From an uncultured Chloroflexales bacterium (GTDB taxonomy: Bacteria; Chloroflexota; Chloroflexia; Chloroflexales; Chloroflexaceae), in assembly GCA_937902315.1 (NCBI GenBank), contig CALGUG010000025.1, positions 1 to 30,714 of the forward strand: a stretch of DNA of 30,714 nt, given 5' to 3'. Under the pieces are notes generated by a model, which ran no database searches, was not told the origin of the DNA, and saw nothing but the letters and a program-made list of their open reading frames with translations. How positions within the stretch are numbered: the stretch's first letter is position 1; each line of letters begins with the position of its first letter. A program made the position numbers and the translations under genes. Shown here one piece after another: positions 21,799-30,624 of this stretch.

Positions 21799-22338
21799 GT
21801 GACGCGCAAACAACGTAGCTGTCTGCTCTGGGTTATAGCCTGCCTCGGACTGTTGGGGATCGTGTTTATGCTCAACGGCTTATACGCCCTGCAACGCCCC
21901 CAACAGCCCAGCAGAATCGGCCAACTGCTCGACGCCCGTCAGCGTTGGCTCCAGCGTCCGTTTGCTGCCTATGCGATCGAGCTGGAACGGACAGAAGGTC
22001 CGTATAGTTGCTTCCAAAGCTTTGTAATGAACGCTGATGGCGAGGTTGAACAGCTCCAAGGTGATTGTCGGGGCGAACCTTGGAGCGTCGAGCGCTTGTT
22101 CGATGAAGTCGAGCAGCACCTCACAAGCGTACACTGCGCCCCCAATGGCTGCGCCTGCGATGGTCGCATCTTGGTCGAAGCTAGCTACGATCCCCAATTG
22201 GGCTATCCGACAGAACTGCGCTATACCGCTGTCCCTCAGTTCGATATCAGAGGCTGGTTTCGCAGCGCCTTTTACCAGGCGCATCCACGCGAACTGCCCC
22301 ACCTAATCGTCACTTCCTTCCGTCCGATCGAGCCCTAA
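21799..22338 (+). CDS. Membrane-anchored DUF6174-like protein
   Basis: A 179-residue protein starting at a GTG four bases after the methyltransferase stop. Residues 9-31 form one hydrophobic span (LLWVIACLGLLGIVFML), giving a short cytoplasmic start and an exported domain. The exported part has the order seen in DUF6174 proteins: a Tyr-rich strand (FAAYAIELER), a cysteine strand (YSCFQSF), a GDCRGEPWSVERLFDEV helix, and SYDPQLGYPTELRY near the end. Extra cysteines in SVHCAPNGCACDG may form disulfides outside the cell. Function unknown. It overlaps the convergent LysR gene by four bases. GTG is the only start that keeps the membrane anchor. Confidence 0.72.
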   Translation: MTRKQRSCLLWVIACLGLLGIVFMLNGLYALQRPQQPSRIGQLLDARQRWLQRPFAAYAIELERTEGPYSCFQSFVMNADGEVEQLQGDCRGEPWSVERLFDEVEQHLTSVHCAPNGCACDGRILVEASYDPQLGYPTELRYTAVPQFDIRGWFRSAFYQAHPRELPHLIVTSFRPIEP

Positions 22339-23297
22339 CGCAAGCTCTCTTCCTTTTGAGCGAGCGGCTGCCAACCAGCTTGTTCCATAATCTGCTGCGC
22401 CTCTGCACCCGTAAGAAAGCTGTACAACTCGGTGAGCGACTGGGCGGCGTGCTCGTCGCGAGCGCGCACGATATGCCACTCCTGTTGGAAGGAGACATTT
22501 GCGAGCGAAAGCTCTTCGAAGCTTCGATCACAGGGAAGACAACTCTGGGGAATAAAGGCGATGCCGAGTTGCGCACGAACCGCTTCGATGCTGAGAGTGA
22601 TACTTTCGGTTTCGAGCACGACGTTGAGTTGAGCAGGATTAAAGCCCCGTCGCCGCAGCCATTCGTCAACCTGGCGACGCAGGGGGGCACCTAAAGGGGG
22701 CAAAATTAAGGACTGCTCGACAAAGACATCAAGCGAGAGAGGCGCCAGATCGAGCACGGGGTGCTCGCAGTGCGCCAACAGCACAAGCTCTTCTTTGGCG
22801 AGCGAACGAGCCTCCCAACCGCGCCGCCGCTGCGCCTCTTCGATAATCAAGAGCTGAAGCTGCTGTTGAGCTAAACGTTCGAGCAAGAGACGTAAGGGAG
22901 CGACCTGCACTTGGATCGAAACAGCTGGAAAACGAGCGTGAAAGGCGGCTAAGATCTGGGGCAGAATGATCTCCACGCTCCCAGAGCTACAGCCCACAAC
23001 CACATGTCCGCCGACATGACCTTTCAGCGCTTTGATGCTCGCCTCAGCCCGTTCGGATAGCGCTAATAGCTCACGTGCGATCTGCAAGAGTTCCTCACCC
23101 GCGTGGGTAGGAGCCATGCGTTTACCGATCCGGCGAAAAAGCCGAACGCCATCCAGTTGCTCTTCAAGCGCGTGAATATGCTGACTCACCGCTGGCTGCG
23201 ACATATGCAATTGCTCAGCAGCAGCGCTATAACTTCCAGCTTCAACAACGGTCACAAATGTTCGCAGATGAAAAGTATCAAGCATAGCAATTGGCAT
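22335..23297 (-). CDS. LysR family transcriptional regulator
   Basis: A 320-residue regulator. The N-terminal winged helix-turn-helix is clear (FVTVVEAGSYSAAAEQLHMSQPAVSQHIHALEEQL, about residues 14-48), followed by a linker helix and the periplasmic-binding-like effector domain from about 97 (GHVVVGCSSGSVEIILPQILAAF). It would bind a small effector and act as a tetramer. The ATG at 23297 or the one four codons later (23285) could be the start; neither has a good ribosome site. Its stop overlaps the end of the convergent DUF6174-like gene, so no terminator separates them. Target and effector cannot be inferred. Confidence 0.9.
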   Translation of the reverse strand: MPIAMLDTFHLRTFVTVVEAGSYSAAAEQLHMSQPAVSQHIHALEEQLDGVRLFRRIGKRMAPTHAGEELLQIARELLALSERAEASIKALKGHVGGHVVVGCSSGSVEIILPQILAAFHARFPAVSIQVQVAPLRLLLERLAQQQLQLLIIEEAQRRRGWEARSLAKEELVLLAHCEHPVLDLAPLSLDVFVEQSLILPPLGAPLRRQVDEWLRRRGFNPAQLNVVLETESITLSIEAVRAQLGIAFIPQSCLPCDRSFEELSLANVSFQQEWHIVRARDEHAAQSLTELYSFLTGAEAQQIMEQAGWQPLAQKEESLR

Positions 23298-23521
23298 CTG
23301 ATCAACAGCACAAGGCTGTTTATCTGCAAAAGGACACAGGGGCTAGAGCTGAAACAGACAAGTCCCACTAAGCGATTAACGGATATTTGGCCTTTAACTC
23401 GTTAGAGTGTCTTATAAGTATTGTAGACAATCTAGCGCTGAAATGCGAGGCCTCTTAGTGGTTACGTCGGGACAGGGCTGCTCATAGGCTTCAGATAGAC
23501 TATCGGCAGCGTGCAAGCTTG

Positions 23522-24619
23522 TTAAATGAAAAGCAGTCCCATAGCCGCAATCGCATAGACTGCCAGCAGCTGTGCGCCCTCAAGCCAATTGCTCTCTCCA
23601 TCGAGCGAGACGAGTGTTGCCAAAAACACACCCAAGCTCAGCAGGGCGACCTCGAATAAGCTGAAGAAAAGCGTCATTTCGTTGCCGAACAATAGGCTGA
23701 CAAACACCAGTAAGGGGGCCACAAACAGAGCGACTTGTGTACTCGAGCCGAGCGAGATCGCCAGCGAGAGATCCATCTTGTTTTTATAGGCAACCTGAAC
23801 CGCAACAATGTGCTCAGCGACATTGCCGATAATCGGAATAATGATGATTCCCAAGAAGAGCTCGCTCACGCCGAGCGCCGCCACGACTGGTTCAACCGCG
23901 CCTACCAAGAATTCGCTCAAAAAGACGATGCCCAAGGTACTAGCCGCAAGTAGAGCAAGCGTGGTCGATAGGCTTTTTGAAGCCGACTGAGTTTGATAGG
24001 CTTCGTGCTCTTCAACACCCGTTGTCACGTGCATCTGATGATCGGGTTGTTGAAACGAGAAGACTAGGCTAAGGATATAGAGGATGATCAGAACGGCAGC
24101 CACGCCTAAGCTGAGCGCGTCGAGGGAGGGATCAACAACGATAGTACGGAATACATCGATCTGACCGTTCTGAAGCTCGTGAATAAACTCAAATAGGGTA
24201 GGAATGATCAAACCGATCACGGCCAAGGTCATCATGGTGGAGTTGACCGAGGCGGCGCGCCGATCGAAGCGCTGAATGCCATGGCGCAGACCGCCAAGCA
24301 ACAGGCTAAAGCCTAGAATCAGCAAAATATTGCCCAGAATCGAGCCCGTGATCGAGGCTTTAACCAATTCGATCTTACCAGCCCGCAAGGCTGCGATCGT
24401 AATGATCAATTCTGCAGCATTGCCTAACGTCGCGTTGAGGAAACCGCCTACGCGCGGCCCAGTAAAGTGCGCCAACTCCTCGGTCGCTTCACCCAACAAA
24501 CCGGCGAGGGGAATAAGCCCCAGACAACTTGCTACAAAGATGATGATCGGCTGTGGATAGAGGAACTTGGCGAGAAAAGCAATGACCACAAAGACCATCA
24601 AGAAGCGAAGATACTTCAC
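23522..24619 (-). CDS. cax: Calcium/proton exchanger (CaCA family, CAX type)
   Basis: Inner-membrane antiporter that exports Ca2+ (or a related cation) in exchange for protons. About eleven helices in two homologous halves over 365 residues. The two ion-binding repeats are visible: GNAAELIITIAALRAGKIELVKASITGSILGN (alpha-1, glutamate E70) and GNVAEHIVAVQVAYKNKMDLSLAISLGSSTQVALF (alpha-2, glutamate E269). The loop between halves (about 190-215) is acidic and histidine-rich (QPDHQMHVTTGVEEHEAYQ), a possible regulatory segment. The start codon is GTG with GAGG upstream. It is on the same strand as the LysR gene, 224 bases before it, with no clear link. Confidence 0.9.
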   Translation of the reverse strand: MKYLRFLMVFVVIAFLAKFLYPQPIIIFVASCLGLIPLAGLLGEATEELAHFTGPRVGGFLNATLGNAAELIITIAALRAGKIELVKASITGSILGNILLILGFSLLLGGLRHGIQRFDRRAASVNSTMMTLAVIGLIIPTLFEFIHELQNGQIDVFRTIVVDPSLDALSLGVAAVLIILYILSLVFSFQQPDHQMHVTTGVEEHEAYQTQSASKSLSTTLALLAASTLGIVFLSEFLVGAVEPVVAALGVSELFLGIIIIPIIGNVAEHIVAVQVAYKNKMDLSLAISLGSSTQVALFVAPLLVFVSLLFGNEMTLFFSLFEVALLSLGVFLATLVSLDGESNWLEGAQLLAVYAIAAMGLLFI

Positions 24620-24756
24620 GCCTGAGACCTCTTTCTTTCAGTGCGCGCTAGCGAAACCCAACGATCTCTCTATCAATCATAGCACCAAAATTAGAGGTGT
24701 ATGCATGCTTTGTGGCCTAAACAAGCGTCTCAAAGTAGAGAAAGCCTGTTTTAGAG

Positions 24757-26850
24757 CTAGGGCTGCCACTCCAGAGTGTCAATAAAGTGCAGGAGCTCTT
24801 CCTTTGTAAGCCCTTGGGCATCGATCACTAAAACCTGTCGCTCCTCGCGACGGGGAAGATTGAATAGAAAACGCTGCGGATCATTCTCATTCTGTGGCAG
24901 TTCGGTCAACTGCCGATCATCGATGTCTGCCTTGAGTAGAACGTGGGCTTGATAGTGTTGATTACGAGCTGGCACGATCTGGACATATTTGTTGTTGTAA
25001 AGCTCGAATTGACCATCGGGATGTAGTTCCCGCCAAGTCATCACAACTTGTTTATGCTGGCCCTTATAGCGAATAAGAAAAGGCAGCAAGTTGCCGTTGG
25101 CAGGCAGACGCTGAACGATGCGGGTCTGGTCGGCATCAAAGGCTTGATCGGGCAGTTTGACCCCCACCGCACGTAGCACTTCAGGAGGAGCCAAACGAAT
25201 AGTCATATCGAGCGGATACTGCAGATCGTGTACTTCGCCCGTCGCGACTTCGGGGAACTCTTCAAAGCCATTCCAAGCGCGTCGCGCCTGAAAGATACGA
25301 TCGATCTCGCGCCGATCGTAGATCCACTCTTCGTTCAGCAGTTGCCAAGTGCGCAGACTGGCCTGCTCGATCTGAGCAGTGCCATCGAGCTCGGTGACAA
25401 GGCGTAGGCGACCATCTTCAACATCGATTCCGAGCAGCACGGTGATTCGTGGGCTATAGAGTGGATGATCTTTGGGGAAGCCGATCGGACTCTGGGTTAC
25501 AAGGCTAATGATTTGCACTGTTCGATTGCCGAGCGGCTGGCGCCCAAGAGTCTGAAGTTCAGAAGCCTGTAAGGCCTCTTGCAAATAGGCCAAGCCGACG
25601 CTCCATGCGCCGCTCGTTAAACGCAAGCGCGCCGTCTCTTGAAGCTGCTCGGGCGTCATACGCCGCCGCACAAGCTGCTCGCTCTGAGGGGTGAGGCCCA
25701 AGTTGCCGTACAGCGAGTCGAAGTAGGACGGTCCGAGCGCATACCAGAGCTCGCGCACACCATCGCTGACTTGCAGTTCATACAATGCGCCGCCCGCTGC
25801 GTGTACGGCCTGCAGACGATAGCGGCTTGGGTTAGCCGTGTCGTACCAAGCATCGAGGTGAATGGGGGCGTACTTACCGTTGGGGAAGTACCAACGCGCC
25901 TCCCAACGCGCATGCCAGATTCCTGAGCCAGCGGGCGCCTGAAAGTGCAGATCGTAGGCGCGCTGGATCATGCTGCGTAACTCTTGCTCGCTCATACTGC
26001 TTTGGGTCGCTGTGGTAGTGGTCGGTCCATCGAAAAAGCCCGGCAATATCAAAGCAGCGATCAAGCCCACCACAATCGCAGCCAATGCCGACAAGCGTGC
26101 GGGTCGCCCCGAGAGCATGCGTTGCCACCAAGCCTGCTTACGGCTATCCTGCTCGATCATACCAAGTAGCTCGCTCAGCAAAGCGCTCGGAATAAGCAAC
26201 GGCCTGAGCGCGCTGCGCAGATTGTTCTCCAAACGCTCGTACAGTTCATTCCAAGCCCGCAGATAGGCTTGACATTCGCGACAGAGCGCTAAATGACTGC
26301 GCAAATGCGGCTCCAACAAATCGCGATCGTTATGAATGCGCATCGCTTTGCGCACGTCAGTGCAGAAGTCGTTGGAGACGGCATAAGGCAGCTTCTGATC
26401 GCCAGCCGCCGCTAAAGCTTCCATGGCCGCGATGCGATTGTTGACCACCTGTTCTTGGGCAATACCGAGCGCTTGCCCGCTGTGAGCATCGTCGTAGCCC
26501 AGTTGCGAGGCAAGCGCGAGAATGAGACGTTGCGGAAAGACTAGATCCTGAAAAGGAGAGGAACGGTCGGGGCCAGCATAAAGCACACCCTCTTCGGCCT
26601 GAGCTTGAAGCGAAAAGCGCAACAACTTTCGGGCGCGTCGTTTATGAAGCCGTTCAGCTTCTTGAAGGAGCAGTGCAAGTAAGCTATGAAACGATGCATC
26701 CTGAAGCTCTTTTATGGCTCGCTTGGTCATACGACGCATAAGCTGATCGGCCTCGCTGAGCTGATTGGTGAGCAACACAGCCAGGCGATACAACGTTGTA
26801 CCATGCTGACGTAGCATTTCTTGCATCTGTGCCGATAGTAGACTAGTCAT
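24757..26850 (-). CDS. Sigma-like / zinc anti-sigma / transmembrane sensor fusion protein
   Basis: A 697-residue protein of unusual make-up. Residues 18-48 (TTLYRLAVLLTNQLSEADQL) resemble ECF sigma region 2, though degenerate; residues 103-147 (FPQRLILALASQLGYDDAHS, ALGIAQEQVVNNRIAAMEAL) resemble sigma region 4. A complete anti-sigma zinc motif follows: C163, H186-x3-C190-x2-C193. One membrane span lies at about 252-271 (SALAAIVVGLIAALILPGFF), then a Thr/Ser linker and about 410 external residues of no recognised family, including repeats of Trp/Tyr-rich strands. The ATG at 26850 has GGAG six bases before it; the open frame extends further to 26946. It lies 99 bases after alaX on the same strand. 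It could be a self-contained envelope-stress regulator or a non-functional sigma remnant used as a scaffold. Confidence 0.72.
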   Translation of the reverse strand: MTSLLSAQMQEMLRQHGTTLYRLAVLLTNQLSEADQLMRRMTKRAIKELQDASFHSLLALLLQEAERLHKRRARKLLRFSLQAQAEEGVLYAGPDRSSPFQDLVFPQRLILALASQLGYDDAHSGQALGIAQEQVVNNRIAAMEALAAAGDQKLPYAVSNDFCTDVRKAMRIHNDRDLLEPHLRSHLALCRECQAYLRAWNELYERLENNLRSALRPLLIPSALLSELLGMIEQDSRKQAWWQRMLSGRPARLSALAAIVVGLIAALILPGFFDGPTTTTATQSSMSEQELRSMIQRAYDLHFQAPAGSGIWHARWEARWYFPNGKYAPIHLDAWYDTANPSRYRLQAVHAAGGALYELQVSDGVRELWYALGPSYFDSLYGNLGLTPQSEQLVRRRMTPEQLQETARLRLTSGAWSVGLAYLQEALQASELQTLGRQPLGNRTVQIISLVTQSPIGFPKDHPLYSPRITVLLGIDVEDGRLRLVTELDGTAQIEQASLRTWQLLNEEWIYDRREIDRIFQARRAWNGFEEFPEVATGEVHDLQYPLDMTIRLAPPEVLRAVGVKLPDQAFDADQTRIVQRLPANGNLLPFLIRYKGQHKQVVMTWRELHPDGQFELYNNKYVQIVPARNQHYQAHVLLKADIDDRQLTELPQNENDPQRFLFNLPRREERQVLVIDAQGLTKEELLHFIDTLEWQP

Positions 26851-26949
26851 GGAAATCTCCATATACCAGTAGAAGCTAAACGAGCTCCACTTATGCTGAT
26901 GGCTACTCCTAGAGACGCCTTCGCCTCTTGAGCTGTTACATAACAACAG

Positions 26950-28155
26950 CTAGAGATCGCGCTTTATCGCGTTAGAGAGCGCTTCAAGAGCAGCATCAAG
27001 GCCAGCAACGTCGGGGCCGCCGCCTTGGGCCAGTTGGGCTTGACCGCCGCCTCGGCCGCCGACAAAACTCAGGCCCTCGCGCAGCAGCTTGCCCGCGTCG
27101 AGCGAGAGATCGGCGCCGCGTCCTAGCACGATCTGAGCTTTGTTATCGGCGCTGGCTAAGACGACCACAGCGTCGCTGCCAACAGCGATGATGCGCTCGG
27201 CAAGGCTGCGCAGTTCGGCGGGCGAACGAGCATCGAAGCGACGCACTAGCAAGCGCGCACGACCGATCGTTTCAGCTTGAGCCAGTAGCGCTTGAGCTTC
27301 GTAGCCGAGCAGCTGTGTTTGAGCCGCCTCTAGGGCGCGGCGCGCTGCCGCCTCGTTGCTTCGTAGGCGCTCAAAGGCCTCTTCGAACTGTTCAATGCCC
27401 ACACTTAGTTGTCCGGCAGCGCGCCGCGCCATACCATTCAGGTCTTGATAGGATTTGAGGGCGCGTTGGCCACACAGAAACTCAACGCGCGTGCCGCCCT
27501 TCTGGCGCGACCAGTTTGTCACCACAATCATGCCCACGCTGCCTGTCGAGCGCGGGTGGGTGCCGCCACAGGCCGAATAGTCGAAATCGGGCACACTCAC
27601 CACCCGAATCGGGCCTTCAACGCTGGGCGCTTTGCGCAAGGGCAGGCGCGCCAGTTCTTCGTCGCTGACAAAACGGGCCTCGATCGGGCGATCCTCCCAG
27701 ACGATCTGGTTGGCCAAAGCGACGGCCGCTTGTACATCTCGCTCGTGCAAATTGGCGCTATCCAGATCGATGGTGCAGCTTTGCACACCCAGATGGAACG
27801 AAACGGTCTTGAGATCAGCCACTTCTATAAAGGCCGCCGAAAGCAAGTGCTGGCCGTGGTGCTGCTGCATATGGTCGAAGCGACGCGCCCAGTCGATCTC
27901 GCCCCTAAGGCTCTGAAGCTCTTCGGGCAGCGGCTCGGCCAAGATATGCCATACCACACCATCGCGCACTTGCACATCGAGCACTGCGACTTCAGCGAGC
28001 TTGCCCTGATCGCCCGGCTGGCCGCCGCTTTCAGGGTAGAAGGCGCTGCGGTCGAGCGCCACTGCGGGTTGACCCTTCCAATCGCCTCGTTCAACAATCT
28101 GCGCTTCAAAAGAGCGCAGATACGAATCATTGTAATAGAGTCGCTCTGTTTTCAT
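26950..28155 (-). CDS. alaX: Alanyl-tRNA editing protein AlaX, long form
   Basis: Free-standing editing enzyme that removes wrongly attached serine or glycine from tRNA-Ala. The zinc-binding motifs are intact: HHGQHLLSAAF (HxxxH, about residues 98-108) and CGGTHP (CxxxH, about 194-199). The N-terminal ESGGQPGDQG segment matches the AlaRS editing-domain start. A C-terminal DHHA1-like domain ends in GGRGGGQAQLAQGGG, so this is the long AlaX-L class (401 residues). It is divergent from the large membrane protein, with an extended -10 promoter about 36 bases upstream. The following gene on the same strand is the sigma/anti-sigma fusion; a functional link is not evident. Confidence 0.92.
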   Translation of the reverse strand: MKTERLYYNDSYLRSFEAQIVERGDWKGQPAVALDRSAFYPESGGQPGDQGKLAEVAVLDVQVRDGVVWHILAEPLPEELQSLRGEIDWARRFDHMQQHHGQHLLSAAFIEVADLKTVSFHLGVQSCTIDLDSANLHERDVQAAVALANQIVWEDRPIEARFVSDEELARLPLRKAPSVEGPIRVVSVPDFDYSACGGTHPRSTGSVGMIVVTNWSRQKGGTRVEFLCGQRALKSYQDLNGMARRAAGQLSVGIEQFEEAFERLRSNEAAARRALEAAQTQLLGYEAQALLAQAETIGRARLLVRRFDARSPAELRSLAERIIAVGSDAVVVLASADNKAQIVLGRGADLSLDAGKLLREGLSFVGGRGGGQAQLAQGGGPDVAGLDAALEALSNAIKRDL

Positions 28156-28190
28156 GTCTGTTCCAAAAAAGCAAAATGGGTATCACTCGC

Positions 28191-28199
28191 AGTATACCA
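28191..28199 (-). promoter_or_regulatory. Extended -10 promoter of alaX
   Basis: On the minus strand TGGTATACT gives a TGn extended -10 with TATACT at 28196-28191, about 36 bases before the alaX ATG. No -35 match at 17 bases, which extended -10 promoters do not need. Confidence 0.6.
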
Positions 28200-28284
28200 G
28201 CAGTGTCGAGCCTATGCGATGCTTGCGGTACAATGGCGGCTTATAGTTTGTTGAAAATATCTGAGATCCGTTTGTATGATCGCA

Positions 28285-28424
28285 TGTGGGGGCACTCGGC
28301 ACACAGCTAGCAGCTTGTGCGGCGGATGGGATGTTGGTAGCCGTAGGCGGACGCGCCACAAGCCTTTGTTGCGGAAGAGATCTCGCCGCCAAAATAAGCA
28401 GAAGCGATCAAACGGATTCGGTGT
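28285..28424 (+). repeat. Dispersed intergenic repeat, copy 6, with MITE-like right end
   Basis: CTCGGCACACAGCTAGCAG, GGGATGTT, the exact core (28332-28355) and ATCTCGCCGCCAAAAT match copy 1. It is followed by AAACGGATTCGGTGTA (28410-28425), the right end of the MITE-like elements. The open frame of the downstream gene runs back through it by chance. Confidence 0.75.
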
Positions 28425-28458
28425 AAGGCTGATATATCAGCTGCTCAAGAGGTTCAGT

Positions 28459-30576
28459 ATGTCTCAACGTCCTCCAGACCATCACACTTGGCGCACAGGA
28501 CTAGCTTTTCATAGCATTGTTGCTCTCATCTATAGCCTTATCAGTCTCTATCTGCTTGCGCGGGTGCTGCCCAACTTCGCTAGCGCACTGCCCGGGGCCG
28601 AAGTTGCGCTGGCGGACGCTTGGCAAAACAGCTGGAATCTGTGGTGGACGCGCTATGCGCTTGAACATGGCCTCAACCCGTACTGGACGCCGCTGATCTT
28701 CTACCCCGATGGCGCGAGCCTCTATCTGCATACGCTCAATATCACCAATGCCATCATCAGCATGCCGGTCAACTGGATCGCGGGGCCGCTGGCGGCCTAC
28801 AATACAGCGGTCTTTTTGGGCTTGCTGCTGAGCGGAATCGCAGCCTACCTCTTGGCGCTCTATCTGATCAAACAACGCTTCATCGCCGCGATTGTGGGCG
28901 GCCTCTTCAGCTTTTCGCCTTTTCATTTAGCCAAAATCTGGGACGGTCATCTCTCGTGGATCACGCTGTACTGGGTGGTCTTTTACGCCTTGGCGCTCTT
29001 TATCACGCTCGATAGCGGCAAACGACGCCCAGCCATCGCCGCCGGGGTGCTTCTGGCGCTGGCAAGCCTCACAAGCTGGTACTTTGCAGTCTTTAGCGCT
29101 GTTTTTACTGCGCTGGTGCTGCTGCTGCGTCTGCCCGAACTGATTCGCACAAGCCGTTGGCGCATCGTTGTGCCCAAGCTGCTGCTGAGCGCCGCCATCG
29201 CCCTGCTCTTGCTCGCGCCGGTCTTGATACCAACGATGCGCAGCTATCTCTACGATGATCTGCCGCCCCCACGTTATGGCGAAAGCGAACACATGCCCGG
29301 CTGGGACGGCGAAACCGTGATCTATTCTGCCGATCTGCTCGATATCTTCTTCCCCAGCTTTCTCAACCCTTGGTGGGGCGATTGGTCGCGCAGCCTGCAC
29401 ACCGAGATGCGTCAAGTCTGGTTTTGGCAGATCTCGCCCGGCATCGCGGTGCTGCTGCTGGCTGGCATCGGCACCATCGCCCACTGGAAGCGCGTTTGGC
29501 AGATCGCCGTGCTTGTGCTGCTGCTCTTTCTGCTCATGCTCGGGCCGCGCCTCAACGTGGCAGGTATTCCCACCCTCTTTCCGCTGCCCCACGAGCTACT
29601 GCGCTATCTGCCCGGCATGAAGCTGGCCCACCGCCCCAACCACTTCGCGATCTTTATGCTGCCTCTGTTGATGGTGCTGGCTGGTTTCGGCACGCAGACT
29701 CTCTGGAATGGTAAGCGCGCCAGTCAGATCCTCCTGATCGGCTTAGGGCTTGTGGCTCTGCTCGAATACGCCACCCTGCCCTTTCCAAGCATGAGCGCCA
29801 ACATTCACCCCCAAATCACGGCCCTCAAAGGCCAAAGCGGCGCCATCCTCGACCTGCCGCCCGATGAACGAACCGCTGGCCCCATGAACAATCAGATGGT
29901 ACACGAACGCCCGATCGTGGGCGGTTATTTGGCCCGCCAGTTCGATAAGCCCCTATTCGTCGAACGATTGCCATGGGCGCGCCAGCTCTGGCAGTTTTAC
30001 CCCGACGAAAACTACCAAGCTGAAATTATTCCTCTTCAGCCTGATGACGCTTTGCAAGCCTTTCAATTCTATGGGATCAACACCATTCTGGTGCGTCGCA
30101 ACGAGCTAGAAGACTTTCAAGACCGCGACATTCAGCGCACCATCGCCGCCTTTTTCCCTGAACTCAAGCCAAGCTACAGCGACGAAGCGCTGAGCATCTA
30201 CCACTTGCCCGCAGTCGAGCCGCGCCCCTTGATCTATCTCGGCAACGGCTGGCGCGGGCTCGAACAAGACGGTGAGCGCTCGTGGCGTTGGATGGGGGAT
30301 CGCGCCCATATCTACACCATCAATCCTTTTGATAGCGCTCAATGGGTCACGCTGCGCATCAGCGCCGAAGCCTTCCGCGAAGAGCGCCCGCTCCACCTGG
30401 CCCTAAACGAGCATCACCTAGGCAGCTTCACTATTCAGCCCGCCCCAAGTGAGATCAGTCTCCAACTGGCTCTGCCGCCCGGAGAGCACAAAATCACTTT
30501 CCAAAGCCAAAGTGTTATCAGCCCCGATGGGCGCAATCTTAGCATCAGCGTCTCACAAATCGTGCTTACACCGTAG
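28459..30576 (+). CDS. Polytopic membrane protein, GT-C-like glycosyltransferase candidate
   Basis: A 705-residue integral membrane protein with roughly ten to eleven helices over residues 15-450, followed by an exported soluble domain (about 455-705) rich in beta strands. Early external segment NSWNLWWTRYALEHGLNPYWTPLIFYPDGASL is like the first external loop of GT-C or YfhO-type glycan-modifying proteins; WNLWW and NPYW patterns recur in such proteins. The Asp expected for catalysis may be in the DAWQNSWN stretch, but I cannot confirm it. ATG 28459 is chosen because AAGAGG lies six bases upstream; the open frame starts 61 codons earlier but runs through a repeat. It is divergent from alaX. 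Substrate unknown. Confidence 0.75.
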   Translation: MSQRPPDHHTWRTGLAFHSIVALIYSLISLYLLARVLPNFASALPGAEVALADAWQNSWNLWWTRYALEHGLNPYWTPLIFYPDGASLYLHTLNITNAIISMPVNWIAGPLAAYNTAVFLGLLLSGIAAYLLALYLIKQRFIAAIVGGLFSFSPFHLAKIWDGHLSWITLYWVVFYALALFITLDSGKRRPAIAAGVLLALASLTSWYFAVFSAVFTALVLLLRLPELIRTSRWRIVVPKLLLSAAIALLLLAPVLIPTMRSYLYDDLPPPRYGESEHMPGWDGETVIYSADLLDIFFPSFLNPWWGDWSRSLHTEMRQVWFWQISPGIAVLLLAGIGTIAHWKRVWQIAVLVLLLFLLMLGPRLNVAGIPTLFPLPHELLRYLPGMKLAHRPNHFAIFMLPLLMVLAGFGTQTLWNGKRASQILLIGLGLVALLEYATLPFPSMSANIHPQITALKGQSGAILDLPPDERTAGPMNNQMVHERPIVGGYLARQFDKPLFVERLPWARQLWQFYPDENYQAEIIPLQPDDALQAFQFYGINTILVRRNELEDFQDRDIQRTIAAFFPELKPSYSDEALSIYHLPAVEPRPLIYLGNGWRGLEQDGERSWRWMGDRAHIYTINPFDSAQWVTLRISAEAFREERPLHLALNEHHLGSFTIQPAPSEISLQLALPPGEHKITFQSQSVISPDGRNLSISVSQIVLTP

Positions 30577-30624
30577 CATAAAAGCGCTCAGACGGCTTGG
30601 TCTTTAGCCTCCATTCGATCCTTA

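Noticed and set aside
24748..24759. GTTTTAGAGCTA, identical to the start of a Cas9-type CRISPR repeat
   Set aside because: A single 12-base match with no repeat array, no spacers and no cas gene nearby. It is a chance match at the end of the sigma-like fusion gene.
28191..28199. GGTATAC at the alaX promoter as another GntR site
   Set aside because: It is only a half-site without a dyad and is explained by an extended -10 element. It warns against over-reading the other isolated half-sites.
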